In this document: piece by piece, positions 49,293 through 58,169 of the stretch | Layout: each line of letters begins with the position of its first letter | Numbering within the stretch: position 1 is the first letter of the stretch | Assembly: GCF_030063455.1 (NCBI RefSeq) | Contig: NZ_JASITB010000008.1 | Coordinates: 62,001-126,000 of the forward strand | Length of the DNA: 64,000 nucleotides | Reading direction: 5' to 3' | From: Cryobacterium sp. PH31-O1 | GTDB lineage: Bacteria; Actinomycetota; Actinomycetes; Actinomycetales; Microbacteriaceae | The notes under the pieces: model-generated | Seen by the model: the letters and a program-made list of their open reading frames with translations, nothing else | Databases searched by the model: none | Told to the model about the DNA's origin: nothing | Position numbers and translations under genes: made by a program

Positions 49293-50110
49293 CGCCTCTC
49301 CACCCCGCGGGCGCCGGTCGGGGCAGCCTCGTCACCGTGCAGCAGCTCACGAACCTGGCTGAGCGCGCGGAAGAATCCTTCGTCCTCACGCAGGTCCTCG
49401 CTCCGGCCACTCATCTCACCCAAGCCAACACTCACGATAGAACGGATGCGTCCGGGCCTGGGCGACATGACCACCACCCGGGTCGACAGGAACACCGCCT
49501 CGGGAATGGAGTGGGTCACAAAGACTACGGCCGCCTGCGTTTCGGCGCAGATGCGCACGAGTTCGTTCTGCATGCGCTCACGGGTCATTTCATCGAGGGC
49601 GCCGAACGGTTCGTCCATGAGGAGCAGGCTCGGGCTTTCGGCGAGCGAACGGGCGATTGCGACGCGCTGCTGCATGCCGCCGGAGAGCTGGTCAGGGTAG
49701 TGCCCGGCGAAATCGGAGAGCCCGACCAGGGCGATGAGTTCGGCCGCGCGGCGACGCCTCGCCGCCTTGCCGGCCCCGTGCAGTTCGAGCGGCAGTTCGA
49801 TGTTGCCGGCGACGGTGCGCCAGGGCAGCAGGCCGGCCTGCTGAAAGGCGATGCCATAGTCCTGATCGATGCGGGCCTGCCTGGCCGGCTTGCCGAACAC
49901 CTCGATGCTGCCGCTCGTTGGCACGTCGAGGTCGGCCACGAGTCGCAGCAGGGTGCTCTTGCCGCATCCGCTCGGCCCGATCAGACTGACGAACTCGCCG
50001 GGCGCAACCGTGAGGCTCACGTCGTCGAGGGCGGTGACGCCTGGCCCCTTGCGGGCAGCGAAACGGCGCGTCACACCCTGCACTTCAACAGCGGGCACGA
50101 TACCGGTCAT
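49289..50110 (-). CDS. ABC transporter ATP-binding protein (SsuB/TauB/ThiZ-like)
   Basis: A 273-residue ATPase: Walker A GPSGCGKST, Q-loop FQQAGLLPWRT, signature LSGGMQQRVAIARSL, Walker B LLLMDEPFGALDE and the switch His in VTHSIPEA. The ATG at 50110 overlaps the upstream permease stop, and its own stop overlaps the second permease start, so all three are tightly coupled. It energises the NMT1-type importer of the pyrimidine locus. Confidence 0.9.
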   Translation of the reverse strand: MTGIVPAVEVQGVTRRFAARKGPGVTALDDVSLTVAPGEFVSLIGPSGCGKSTLLRLVADLDVPTSGSIEVFGKPARQARIDQDYGIAFQQAGLLPWRTVAGNIELPLELHGAGKAARRRRAAELIALVGLSDFAGHYPDQLSGGMQQRVAIARSLAESPSLLLMDEPFGALDEMTRERMQNELVRICAETQAAVVFVTHSIPEAVFLSTRVVVMSPRPGRIRSIVSVGLGEMSGRSEDLREDEGFFRALSQVRELLHGDEAAPTGARGVERR

Positions 50111-51057
50111 GCTGCTTCTCCCCTGCGAAATCGACGAAGGAACAGGCTGATCAGGCCCACAAAGCCGGCGGCGACGAGGCCGACCAGGATCGATCCGAAG
50201 ATGGGTGCCCAGGGCTTGCCCGGGTCGCCGCCGGCGGCGCCAGCGTATTCCACGATGAGCCGGCCGATGCCGCCGCGCAGTCCGATCGACACCTCGGCGA
50301 CGACGCTGCCGACGACGGCGCTGACCGCGGCCAGGCGCAGGGCCGGCAGCAGGTAGCTGACGCTCGCCGGCAGGCGCAGCCGCCACAGCGTTTTCCACCA
50401 ACCCACCGCGTAGCAGTGCATGAGGTCGACGTGGTTGGCATCGGGCGAGCCCAGGCCGCGCAGGGCGCCGATCGACACCGGGAAGAACGCGAGGTAGGAG
50501 GCGATCAGGGCCACCGACATCCAGCTCTCCCAGGTGAATTCGCCAAACTGGATCTGCGCGCCCCAGCGCCGCACGAGCGGCGCGATGGCGATGAGGGGCA
50601 CGGTCTGGCTCAGAATGATCCACGGCAGAATTGCCGACTCGGCGAGCCGAAACCGCTGCATGAGCAGGGCCAGCGCGAGCCCGACGGTCACGCCGACCAG
50701 CCAGCCGACCGCGGCGATGCCGAGGGTGAACAGGGAGCCTTGCAGCACCGCCAGCCACAACGGCGAAGCGGATGCCGCGCCCGTCACCGGCTCGAACAGC
50801 CGCTCGGCCATAACGAAGAGGTGTGGCATTGCGAGGTCGGTCGTGCGCGGCAGCACCGTCACGCCGCCCAGGATGACCCCATCGGCCGGGCCGAAGGATT
50901 TATAGAGCTCCCAGACCAGGGCGAGCACAGCGAGGCCGGCCAGGCCGAACAGGCCACCGCTCAGGCGCTGGGGCATGCCGGCGCGCCGCACGCGCAGTTC
51001 AGCTGCCCCGCGCACGCTGCGTCGAGGCCGGGCGATCTGCTCGGTCTGGGTGGGCAT
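50107..51057 (-). CDS. ABC transporter permease (ThiX/SsuC-like), first copy
   Basis: A 316-residue permease with a basic ~30-residue N-terminal tail, then about six helices (LFGLAGLAVLALVWELYKSF at the start of the membrane part). The EAA-type loop is MHCYAVGWWKTLWRLRLPASVSYLLPA. It starts 4 bases after the LLM oxidoreductase stop and overlaps the ATPase start. Part of the same importer. Confidence 0.88.
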   Translation of the reverse strand: MPTQTEQIARPRRSVRGAAELRVRRAGMPQRLSGGLFGLAGLAVLALVWELYKSFGPADGVILGGVTVLPRTTDLAMPHLFVMAERLFEPVTGAASASPLWLAVLQGSLFTLGIAAVGWLVGVTVGLALALLMQRFRLAESAILPWIILSQTVPLIAIAPLVRRWGAQIQFGEFTWESWMSVALIASYLAFFPVSIGALRGLGSPDANHVDLMHCYAVGWWKTLWRLRLPASVSYLLPALRLAAVSAVVGSVVAEVSIGLRGGIGRLIVEYAGAAGGDPGKPWAPIFGSILVGLVAAGFVGLISLFLRRFRRGEAA

Positions 51058-51061
51058 CCGC

Positions 51062-52078
51062 TTATTTCTTGGCCGTGATGGAGTCGGTCATGGCCGGAAT
51101 CACGGTTTCGCCGTAAACCCGCATGGTTTCTTCTTTGTTGTCGTGCTGCAGGTACCCGGCGAACTGGTCGACGCCGAGCTCTTTGAGTGCTTCGAGTTTC
51201 TCGATGTGTTCTTTGGCAGTGCCGAGCAGGCAGAACCGGTCGACGATCTCGTCGGGCACGAAGGCGGCGTGCTCGTTGCCGGCCTTGCCGTGCTGGTTGT
51301 AGTCGTAGCCCTCGCGGTCCTTGATGTAGTCGGTGAGCGCTTTCGGCACGGCGGAGTCGGCGCCGTACTTGGCCACGATGTCGGCTACGTGGTTGCCGAC
51401 CATGCCGCCGAACCAGCGGCATTGGTTGCGCATATGTTCCCAGTCCTCGCCGATGTAGGCAGGGGCAGCGACGCAGAACTTGATTGCCATCGGGTCGCGG
51501 CCGGCGTTGGAGGCTGCGGTGCGTACGCTTTCGATCATCCACTTGGCCACGTCGAGGTCGGCCATCTGCAAAATGAAGCCATCACCCACCTCACCGGCGA
51601 GCTTGAGCGCGAGCGGACCGTAGGCGGCGACCCAGACGTCGAGGCTCGACCCTCGACTCCACGGAAACTGCACGGTGGCACCGTTGTACTCGACCGCACG
51701 CGAGTTGGCGAGCTCCCGAATGACGTGGATCGACTCGCGCAGGGTCTTCAGGGTGGTCGGGGCGCCGTTGGTGGTGCGCACCGCTGAGTCGCCACGGCCG
51801 ATGCCGCAGATGGTGCGATTACCGTACATCTCATTGAGGGTCGCGTAAGTGGATGCCGTCACGGTCCAGTCACGGGTGGCCGGGTTGGTGACCATGGGGC
51901 CGACGATGATCTTGCTGGTCTCGGCCAGGATGCGGCTGTAGATGACATAGGGTTCCTGCCAGAGCAGGTGCGAGTCAAAGGTCCAGACGTGGCTGAAGCC
52001 GTGTGCCTCGGCCAGTTTGGCCAGTTGCACGGTGCGCGCCGACGGCGGGTTGGTCTGTAGTACTACTCCGAAATCCAT
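51062..52078 (-). CDS. Luciferase-like (LLM) flavin/F420-dependent oxidoreductase of the pyrimidine locus
   Basis: A 338-residue TIM-barrel oxidoreductase of the luciferase-like class: MDFGVVLQTNPPSA, ETSKIIVGPMVTNPATRDWTV and GNRTICGIGRGDSA are typical of the subfamily that is often found beside dihydropyrimidinase genes. It starts 10 bases after the dihydropyrimidinase stop. This organism makes F420 (cof genes in the window), so F420 use is likely. Its reaction in pyrimidine breakdown is not established; it may take the place of, or act beside, a dihydropyrimidine dehydrogenase. Confidence 0.82.
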   Translation of the reverse strand: MDFGVVLQTNPPSARTVQLAKLAEAHGFSHVWTFDSHLLWQEPYVIYSRILAETSKIIVGPMVTNPATRDWTVTASTYATLNEMYGNRTICGIGRGDSAVRTTNGAPTTLKTLRESIHVIRELANSRAVEYNGATVQFPWSRGSSLDVWVAAYGPLALKLAGEVGDGFILQMADLDVAKWMIESVRTAASNAGRDPMAIKFCVAAPAYIGEDWEHMRNQCRWFGGMVGNHVADIVAKYGADSAVPKALTDYIKDREGYDYNQHGKAGNEHAAFVPDEIVDRFCLLGTAKEHIEKLEALKELGVDQFAGYLQHDNKEETMRVYGETVIPAMTDSITAKK

Positions 52079-52088
52079 GTCGTCCGCC

Positions 52089-53522
52089 TTAGATCAGGTA
52101 CTGGCTCAGGCCGCGCTTGATGTAGCGGCCGTCGCCCTTGGTGCCGAGATAGGCGTTTGCGTCGACGACGACCTTGCCGCGGGAAATGACGGTGTCGACG
52201 TGGCCGTCGATCTCGTAACCTTCCCAGGCCGAGTAGTCCATGTTCATGTGGTGTGACTTTCCCACCCCAATGGACGTGTGTCCGTTCGGGTCGTAGATCA
52301 CCACGTCGCCGTCGGCGCCCGGGGCGATCACGCCCTTCTGGCCGTACATGCCGAACATGCGGGCCGGAGTGGTTGAGCACACCTCGACCCAGCGTTCCAG
52401 CGAGATCTTACCGTCGACGACGCCCTGGTACAGCAGGTCCATGCGGTGTTCGACCGAGCCGATGCCGTTGGGAATCTTGGAAAAGTCGGTCAGGCCCATG
52501 TCTTTTTGGCCCTTCATGCAGAACGGGCAGTGGTCGGTGGAGACCATCTGGATGTCGTTCGTGGCGAGGCTCTGCCACATGTGGTGCTGGTGACCCTCGG
52601 CCTTGGCGCGCAGCGGCGTGGAGCAGACCCACTTGGCACCCTCGAAACTGCCCCACTCCTCGCTCTCTGCCCCCAGGTTGTCTTCGAGCGAGAGGTAGAG
52701 ATACTGCGGGCAGGTCTCCCCAAACACGTTCTGGCCGTTGTCCCGAGCTTGCGCGATCTGGTCCACGGCCTGCTTCGCCGACACGTGCACTATATAAAGA
52801 GGAGCGCCGGTGAGGTTGGCGAGCATGATCGCCCGGTGCGTGGCCTCTTCTTCGGCCTGCCAGGGCCGGGTCAGGCCGTGATAGAGCGGGCCCGTGTTGC
52901 CGGCGGCGACCGCCTGCTGCACGAGCAGATCGATGACGCTGCCGTTCTCGGCGTGCATCATGATCATGCTGCCGTTGGTGGCGGCGCGCTGCATGGCCTT
53001 GACGATCTGCCCGTCGTCGCTGAGAAAGACGCCCTTGTAGGCCATGAACAGTTTGAAGCTTGAGACGCCCTCGTTCACGAGTTCGTCCATGGCGGTCAGC
53101 GAGCTGTCCTGCACGTCACTGAGGATCTGGTGAAAACCGTAGTCGATGGCGCATTGGCCGGCGGCCTTCTGCTGCCAGGCAGCGTAGCGCTCGAGTACGT
53201 CTTCGCCGGCGTACTGCACGACGAAGTCGACGATGCTCGTGGTGCCGCCCCAGGCAGCAGCTCGGGTGCCGGTTTCGAAGGTGTCGCTGGCCTGGGTACC
53301 GCCGAACGGCATCTCCATGTGGGTGTGAGCGTCGATGCCGCCGGGGATGACGTACTTGCCGCCCGCATCGATGACGCGGTCGACATTGCCAGCCACATCG
53401 AAGCCGAGCAGGTTCGAGCCTGGCGCAAGCACCGCGACGATCTTCTCGCCGTCGATGAGCACGTCGGCGAGTCCTCGGCCCGTGGCGTTGACCACGGTGC
53501 CGTTCTTGATCAAAGTCTTCAT
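52089..53522 (-). CDS. hydA: Dihydropyrimidinase (hydantoinase type, cyclic amidohydrolase)
   Basis: A 477-residue metal-dependent amidohydrolase that opens dihydrouracil/dihydrothymine to N-carbamoyl-beta-amino acids. Metal-binding HxH is at GGIDAHTHMEMPFGG; the carboxylated lysine region is SSFKLFMAYKG; later metal residues are MHAENGS, YIVHVSAK and STDHCPF. It needs no ATP, unlike the HyuAB enzyme elsewhere in the window. Its product is the substrate of the next gene's enzyme. Confidence 0.92.
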   Translation of the reverse strand: MKTLIKNGTVVNATGRGLADVLIDGEKIVAVLAPGSNLLGFDVAGNVDRVIDAGGKYVIPGGIDAHTHMEMPFGGTQASDTFETGTRAAAWGGTTSIVDFVVQYAGEDVLERYAAWQQKAAGQCAIDYGFHQILSDVQDSSLTAMDELVNEGVSSFKLFMAYKGVFLSDDGQIVKAMQRAATNGSMIMMHAENGSVIDLLVQQAVAAGNTGPLYHGLTRPWQAEEEATHRAIMLANLTGAPLYIVHVSAKQAVDQIAQARDNGQNVFGETCPQYLYLSLEDNLGAESEEWGSFEGAKWVCSTPLRAKAEGHQHHMWQSLATNDIQMVSTDHCPFCMKGQKDMGLTDFSKIPNGIGSVEHRMDLLYQGVVDGKISLERWVEVCSTTPARMFGMYGQKGVIAPGADGDVVIYDPNGHTSIGVGKSHHMNMDYSAWEGYEIDGHVDTVISRGKVVVDANAYLGTKGDGRYIKRGLSQYLI

Positions 53523-53548
53523 GGCATCCTCCGGTGGGTCAGCTCAAA

Positions 53549-54424
53549 CTACGGGGCGACGAGGGGCTCATAGGAGTCGGGGCGACGGTCGCGGTAGAAC
53601 TGCCAGGAGTTGCGCACCTCGCGGATCAAGCCGAGGTCGAGGTCGCGCACGAGAATCTCCTCGGTATCGGTCGAGGCGCGTTCTCCCACGTAATTGCCTT
53701 TGGGGTCGACGAAATAGGAACTGCCGTAGAAGGTCACGGCCTCATCGCCGAACTCAGACTCCTCGTTGCCGATGCGGTTGTTCGCGCCGACGTAGTACTG
53801 GTTGGCGACCGCGGCGGCCGGCTGCTCGAGCTCCCACAGGCGGTTCGACAGCCCGGGCTTGGTGGCCGAGGGGTTGAAGACGATCTCGGCGCCGTTCAGG
53901 CCGAGCGCACGCCAGCCCTCGGGAAAGTGGCGGTCGTAGCAGATGTAGACGCCGATCTTGCCGTACTGCGTATCGAAGACGGGGTAGTCGGTGTTGCCGG
54001 GGCGAAAGTAGAACTTTTCCCAGAACTGCGGCAGGTGCGGAATGTGATGTTTGCGGTACTTGCCGAGGTAGGTTCCGTCGGCGTCAATGACCGCCGCGGT
54101 GTTGTAGAGCATGCCGGGCTGTTCTTCTTCGTACATCGGCACGACGATGACCATTTTGAACTCGGCGGCGAGCTTCTGGAAGCGTTCGACGATCGGGCCG
54201 GGCACGGCCTGCGCGTAGTCGTAGTACTTGGCGTCCTGCACGATGCCGAAGTACGGGCCGTGAAAGAGTTCCTGGAAGCAGATCACCTGCACGCCCTGGG
54301 CGGCAGCGGTGCGCACGAACCCTTCGTGCTTCTGGATCATGGATTCTTCGTCGCCGGTCCAGGTGGCCTGGGTGATGGCGGTTCTAACAATCTGGCTGGT
54401 GTCGGAGGTGGTGCCCTTGCTCAT
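53549..54424 (-). CDS. Beta-ureidopropionase (nitrilase-superfamily amidohydrolase)
   Basis: A 291-residue carbon-nitrogen hydrolase releasing CO2 and ammonia from N-carbamoyl-beta-alanine or N-carbamoyl-3-aminoisobutyrate. The catalytic triad is Glu52 (FQELFHGP), Lys125 (KYRKHHIPH) and Cys162 (YICYDRHFPEG). It is the first gene of the minus-strand operon, 26 bases before the dihydropyrimidinase gene, and divergent from the MocR regulator. Confidence 0.9.
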   Translation of the reverse strand: MSKGTTSDTSQIVRTAITQATWTGDEESMIQKHEGFVRTAAAQGVQVICFQELFHGPYFGIVQDAKYYDYAQAVPGPIVERFQKLAAEFKMVIVVPMYEEEQPGMLYNTAAVIDADGTYLGKYRKHHIPHLPQFWEKFYFRPGNTDYPVFDTQYGKIGVYICYDRHFPEGWRALGLNGAEIVFNPSATKPGLSNRLWELEQPAAAVANQYYVGANNRIGNEESEFGDEAVTFYGSSYFVDPKGNYVGERASTDTEEILVRDLDLGLIREVRNSWQFYRDRRPDSYEPLVAP

Positions 54425-54463
54425 GCTGTGCCTTCCACTTGCTTCAGTTAGTCAATGACCGTT

Positions 54464-54514
54464 ACGAACTGCGCTGTTCGTATTGTTATTATTTGACGTA
54501 AACATTTCAAATGT
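54464..54514. promoter_or_regulatory. Inverted repeats in the divergent pyrimidine-operon/MocR promoter region
   Basis: Two palindromes lie in the AT-rich 152-bp region: ACGAAC-N6-GTTCGT (54464-54481) and ACATTT-C-AAATGT (54502-54514). Either could bind the MocR regulator encoded on one side and control both directions. TTGACG (54493-54498) may be a -35 element. Confidence 0.45.
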
Positions 54515-54576
54515 GTTTCTCTGTGTATCGCACGCATTAATCATCCTGTCGCCCGACGCAGCCAGAGGCAAGAGCA

Positions 54577-55974
54577 ATGCAGAACTTTATCGACGAAATC
54601 GAGCAGCGCACGCCCGCGGGGATCGCCGCGGCCATCGGTCGCCTGATTGCTTCCGGGCGCCTCGCCCCTGGCGACCGCCTGCCCACCGTTCGGGTGCTCG
54701 CCGGCGAGCTCGGCGTGAGTCCCGCCACGGTCAGCCACGCCTGGCAGGCCCTGTCGGCGGTCGGCCTGATCGTGTCGCGTGGTCGAGGCGGCACGTTCGT
54801 GCAGGATGCCGCGCCCAAGTGGCTGCCGGCGCGCAGCCAGTCCATGATCGGCACCGTCGGTCCGGCCCGCCTCGACCTCTCCCGCGGCACGCCCGACCCG
54901 CTGCTGCTGCCGGCGCTCGGGCCGGCCCTCTCCCGGGTCTCGCAGCGGGCGGTGACACCGAGCTACCAGGACCTGCCGATCCTTCCGGAGCTGCTCGAGG
55001 TGCTGCGCGGGTCGTGGCCGTACCGGGTCGAGACGATCACCATCGTCGACGGGGCCCTCGACGCCATCTCGCGCTGCCTCGACGCGGTCACCCGGTTCGG
55101 CGACCGGGTGATCGTGGAGAACCCCTCGTTTCCGCCGTTCTTCGACCTGCTCGACCAGCTGGGCCTGGAACGCCTACCGGTGGCCGTCGACGAGCACGGC
55201 ATCATTCCGGCCGATTTCGCCGCAGCTCTCAAGCTCGGCCCGGCCGTCGTGCTGCTGCAGCCGCGCGCGCAGAACCCCACCGGAGCGTCGATGACCGCGC
55301 AGCGGGCCGAGGAACTGGCCAGCCTGATGCGGAACACCCCGGCGAGTGCCGACACCATCGTGATCGAAGACGACCACTCTGCCGAAATCAGCATCGCGCC
55401 CGACGTGAGCCTCGGACTGTGGCTGCCCGCTCGCACCCTGCACGTGCGCAGTTTCTCGAAGTCGCACGGCCCCGACCTTCGCATGGCGGCGCTCGGCGGC
55501 CCGGCCGCGCTGATCGACCCGATCGTGTCGCGGCGCATGCTCGGCCCGGGCTGGACCAGCCGCATGCTGCAGACGATTTTGCACGACCTGCTGACCAACG
55601 GGGAGAGCATGGCGCAGGTCAGCGAAGCGCGCCGCATCTATTTCGCCCGCCAGCGTGCCCTCGCCGACGCCCTGACCGGGTTCGGGCTCGACGTGCTGCA
55701 GGCCGACGGCATCAACACCTGGCTGCCCGTACAGAACGAGCGTGACGCCCTGGTGCGCCTCGCAGCGTCTGGCATTCGAGTGGCCGGCGGCTCCCCGTTC
55801 CTGGCGAACCCGATCCTGTCAAACCCGTACCTGACCAACAACGGCGGCCCCGCGTTCGTTCGGGTGACCGCCGGCGCCCTGCCCGACGACGTTATTCCGG
55901 TCGCGGAGGCGCTGGCTGCGGCGGCGCATCCGCTCGATTCGGCCGTGCACCCGGTCGGGGCACGCTGGTCGTAG
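54577..55974 (+). CDS. MocR-type (GntR/aminotransferase fusion) regulator of pyrimidine catabolism
   Basis: A 465-residue PLP-dependent regulator. Residues 1-75 are a GntR winged helix (AAAIGRLIASGRLAPGDRLP, LGVSPATVSHAWQAL). Residues about 95-450 are a class I aminotransferase-like domain with the PLP lysine Lys295 (RSFSKSHGPD) and QNPTGASM. MocR proteins sense amines or PLP adducts; beta-alanine or 3-aminoisobutyrate would suit this locus. AGAGG lies 8 bases before the ATG. It is divergent from the beta-ureidopropionase gene. Confidence 0.88.
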   Translation: MQNFIDEIEQRTPAGIAAAIGRLIASGRLAPGDRLPTVRVLAGELGVSPATVSHAWQALSAVGLIVSRGRGGTFVQDAAPKWLPARSQSMIGTVGPARLDLSRGTPDPLLLPALGPALSRVSQRAVTPSYQDLPILPELLEVLRGSWPYRVETITIVDGALDAISRCLDAVTRFGDRVIVENPSFPPFFDLLDQLGLERLPVAVDEHGIIPADFAAALKLGPAVVLLQPRAQNPTGASMTAQRAEELASLMRNTPASADTIVIEDDHSAEISIAPDVSLGLWLPARTLHVRSFSKSHGPDLRMAALGGPAALIDPIVSRRMLGPGWTSRMLQTILHDLLTNGESMAQVSEARRIYFARQRALADALTGFGLDVLQADGINTWLPVQNERDALVRLAASGIRVAGGSPFLANPILSNPYLTNNGGPAFVRVTAGALPDDVIPVAEALAAAAHPLDSAVHPVGARWS

Positions 55975-56154
55975 TGCTGCCGGGGGCCTAGGGTTGAGGC
56001 AGACCACCGGTTTGCTTTGACCGGCTGAGCTGGCCTGGATTTGGGCTGAGGTCCACCACCGCAGTGCCACCAACACCGCTGTGTCACCAACACCGTGCCA
56101 GTCTGCGCCCGCGCTGCCATCTGCTGCGCGCCGCGCCGCGTCGAAAGAGACCTC

Positions 56155-57156
56155 ATGATTCGAATCACCGTGCGCAGGACCGGGCGCATGACCGCGTTGG
56201 TCGCCGCGACCCTGCTGCTCAGCGGATGCGCCGCGACGGCGACGCCCGCGGCCCCACCCGACAAGACCTCGGCCGCCGGCGCAGATTACCCGCTCACGGT
56301 CCTGAACTGCGAATCGACCGTCACGGTCACGTCGGCCCCGGAACGCATCGTGTCGATCAAGTCATCGGCGACCGAGCTGCTGCTGGCGCTGGGGCTCGGT
56401 GACCGCATCGTGGGCGCGGCCTTCCTCGACGGCCCGCTGCCAGAGTCGCTCGCCACGAAAGGCGTCGATCTCAACGTGATCAGCGAGTTCCTTCCCGGCC
56501 AGGAGGCCGTGCTCGGACTGAACCCCGACTTCATCTACGGCGGCTGGGAATCCAACTTCAGCGCCGACGGGGTGGGCGAACGCTCTGCCCTCGAAACGCT
56601 CGGAGTGGGCAGCTACGTTTCTCCGGCCGCGTGCAAGGGCGAGCGGATGCCCGACCCGCTGACCTTCGGGGCGGTGTTCTCCGAAATTGAGGAAGCCGGC
56701 AAGATCTTCGATGCGCAACCCGCCGCTGAGGAGCTCGTGCGCAGCCTGCAGTACGATCTCGCCGGTCTGGTACCAGCCACCGACGTCGCCAGCGCGCTCT
56801 GGTATTCCAGCGGCACGACCACCCCCTACGTCGGCGCCGGCATCGGTTCGCCGGCCATGATCATGAAAGCCGCCGGGCTCAGCAATATCTTCGCCGATGT
56901 CAGCGACACCTGGACGTCGGTGGGCTGGGAATCAATCATTGAGGCCAACCCGAACGTCATCGTGCTCGTGGACGCCAGCTGGAACACCGCCGCCGCGAAG
57001 ATCGCCCACCTCGAATCGGACCCGGCCACGCAGGTGCTCGACGCCGTGAAGAACCAGCGTTACATCATCCTGCCGTTCGCCTCCACCGAGGCAGGCCTGC
57101 GCAACGTCGAGGCTGCCGCGTCCGCCATCGCCCAGCTAGCCGCTCTGAACGAGTGA
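56155..57156 (+). CDS. Putative F420-0 ABC transporter substrate-binding lipoprotein
   Basis: A 333-residue lipoprotein (lipobox LLLSGC, Cys 25) with the two-lobed fold of siderophore/cobalamin binding proteins: SAPERIVSIKSSATELLLALGLGDRIVG, then NPDFIYGGWESNF and WESIIEANPNVIVLVD. A binding protein, FecCD permease and ATPase set directly upstream of cofD is the arrangement named the F420-0 transporter set; the ligand has not, to my knowledge, been shown. ATG 56155 follows GAAAGAGA. It may instead carry a cofactor precursor or a corrinoid. Confidence 0.8.
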   Translation: MIRITVRRTGRMTALVAATLLLSGCAATATPAAPPDKTSAAGADYPLTVLNCESTVTVTSAPERIVSIKSSATELLLALGLGDRIVGAAFLDGPLPESLATKGVDLNVISEFLPGQEAVLGLNPDFIYGGWESNFSADGVGERSALETLGVGSYVSPAACKGERMPDPLTFGAVFSEIEEAGKIFDAQPAAEELVRSLQYDLAGLVPATDVASALWYSSGTTTPYVGAGIGSPAMIMKAAGLSNIFADVSDTWTSVGWESIIEANPNVIVLVDASWNTAAAKIAHLESDPATQVLDAVKNQRYIILPFASTEAGLRNVEAAASAIAQLAALNE

Positions 57157-58169
57157 CTCGCGCGCGATACCTCGGGTGGCTCGTCGCGGCCACGACTGCA
57201 CTCATTCTCGTGTGCTTGATTGCAGTGACCATCGGGCCGGCAGCCGTAAGCCTCGCGCAGGTGGCCGGCAGCATCGGCGCGCACCTTGGCCTCGTGACCG
57301 AGCCGGTACCGCTGCTCATCGACTCGATCGTCTGGCAGTTGCGCCTGCCCCGGGTGCTCACCGCCGCGCTGGTCGGCGCCGGGCTCGCGCTCAGTGGCGC
57401 GGTCATGCAGAGCGTGACGCGCAACCCGCTCGCCGACCCATACCTGCTCGGGCTGTCGAGCGGGGCATCCGTCGGCGCGGTCTGCGTGGTCATTCTCGGC
57501 ATCGGCTTCGCCTTGCCGGCCGCCGCCTTTCTTGGCGCGTTGCTGGCCCTCGTCGCGACGCTGAGCATTGCCAGGGTCGGCGGTACGATCACTCCGGTGC
57601 GGGCGGTGCTCGCCGGACTCGCCATCGCGCAGCTCGCCGGAGCCCTGACCTCGTTCATTATTTTCTGGGCCGCCAAGGGCGACTCCTATCGGGAGATCCT
57701 CAACTGGCTGCTCGGCTCGGTGGCCGGAGCGACCTGGAGCAGCGTCGCGATCGCGGCGACGGCCGTTGCCGTCGTGGGCACCGGCATCCTCTGGTCGGCG
57801 ACCCGGCTCGACGCGTTCGCGTTCGGTGACACCTCAGCGGCGAGCCTCGGCATCAACGTGAACCGCACCCGCTGGGCGCTGCTCGGCTCGGTCGCCCTGC
57901 TGACCGGCGCGATGGTGGCCGTCAGCGGCTCGATCGGGTTCGTCGGGCTCATTCTGCCGCACCTCGTGCGCGGCGTCAGCGGGCCGGGCCATCGCCGGCT
58001 GTTGCCGCTCGTCGCTGTCTGCGGCGCCCTGTTTTTGGTCATCGCCGACACGCTCGCCCGCACGGTGTTCGACCCGCGCGAACTGCCGGTGGGTATCATT
58101 ACCGCGTTCATCGGCGTGCCGGTGTTCATTGTGCTGATTAAGAGAAAGAAGTCCCACCTGTGGGCGTAG
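57153..58169 (+). CDS. Putative F420-0 ABC transporter permease (FecCD family)
   Basis: A 338-residue permease of about ten helices. Typical FecCD motifs: LPRVLTAALVGAGLALSGAVMQ, NPLADPYLLGLSSGAS, GSIGFVGLILPHLVRG (ATPase-coupling loop) and ELPVGIITAFIGVPVFIVLI. GTG 57153 overlaps the binding-protein stop, and its end overlaps the ATPase start by 10 bases. Confidence 0.87.
   Translation: MTRARYLGWLVAATTALILVCLIAVTIGPAAVSLAQVAGSIGAHLGLVTEPVPLLIDSIVWQLRLPRVLTAALVGAGLALSGAVMQSVTRNPLADPYLLGLSSGASVGAVCVVILGIGFALPAAAFLGALLALVATLSIARVGGTITPVRAVLAGLAIAQLAGALTSFIIFWAAKGDSYREILNWLLGSVAGATWSSVAIAATAVAVVGTGILWSATRLDAFAFGDTSAASLGINVNRTRWALLGSVALLTGAMVAVSGSIGFVGLILPHLVRGVSGPGHRRLLPLVAVCGALFLVIADTLARTVFDPRELPVGIITAFIGVPVFIVLIKRKKSHLWA

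Noticed and set aside
55975-56154. Possible cobalamin riboswitch before the FecCD-type transporter
   Set aside because: The 180-bp leader has CACCAACACCG repeats and a GCAGTGCC segment, but no recognisable B12-box or conserved riboswitch core; the cof gene context also argues against B12.
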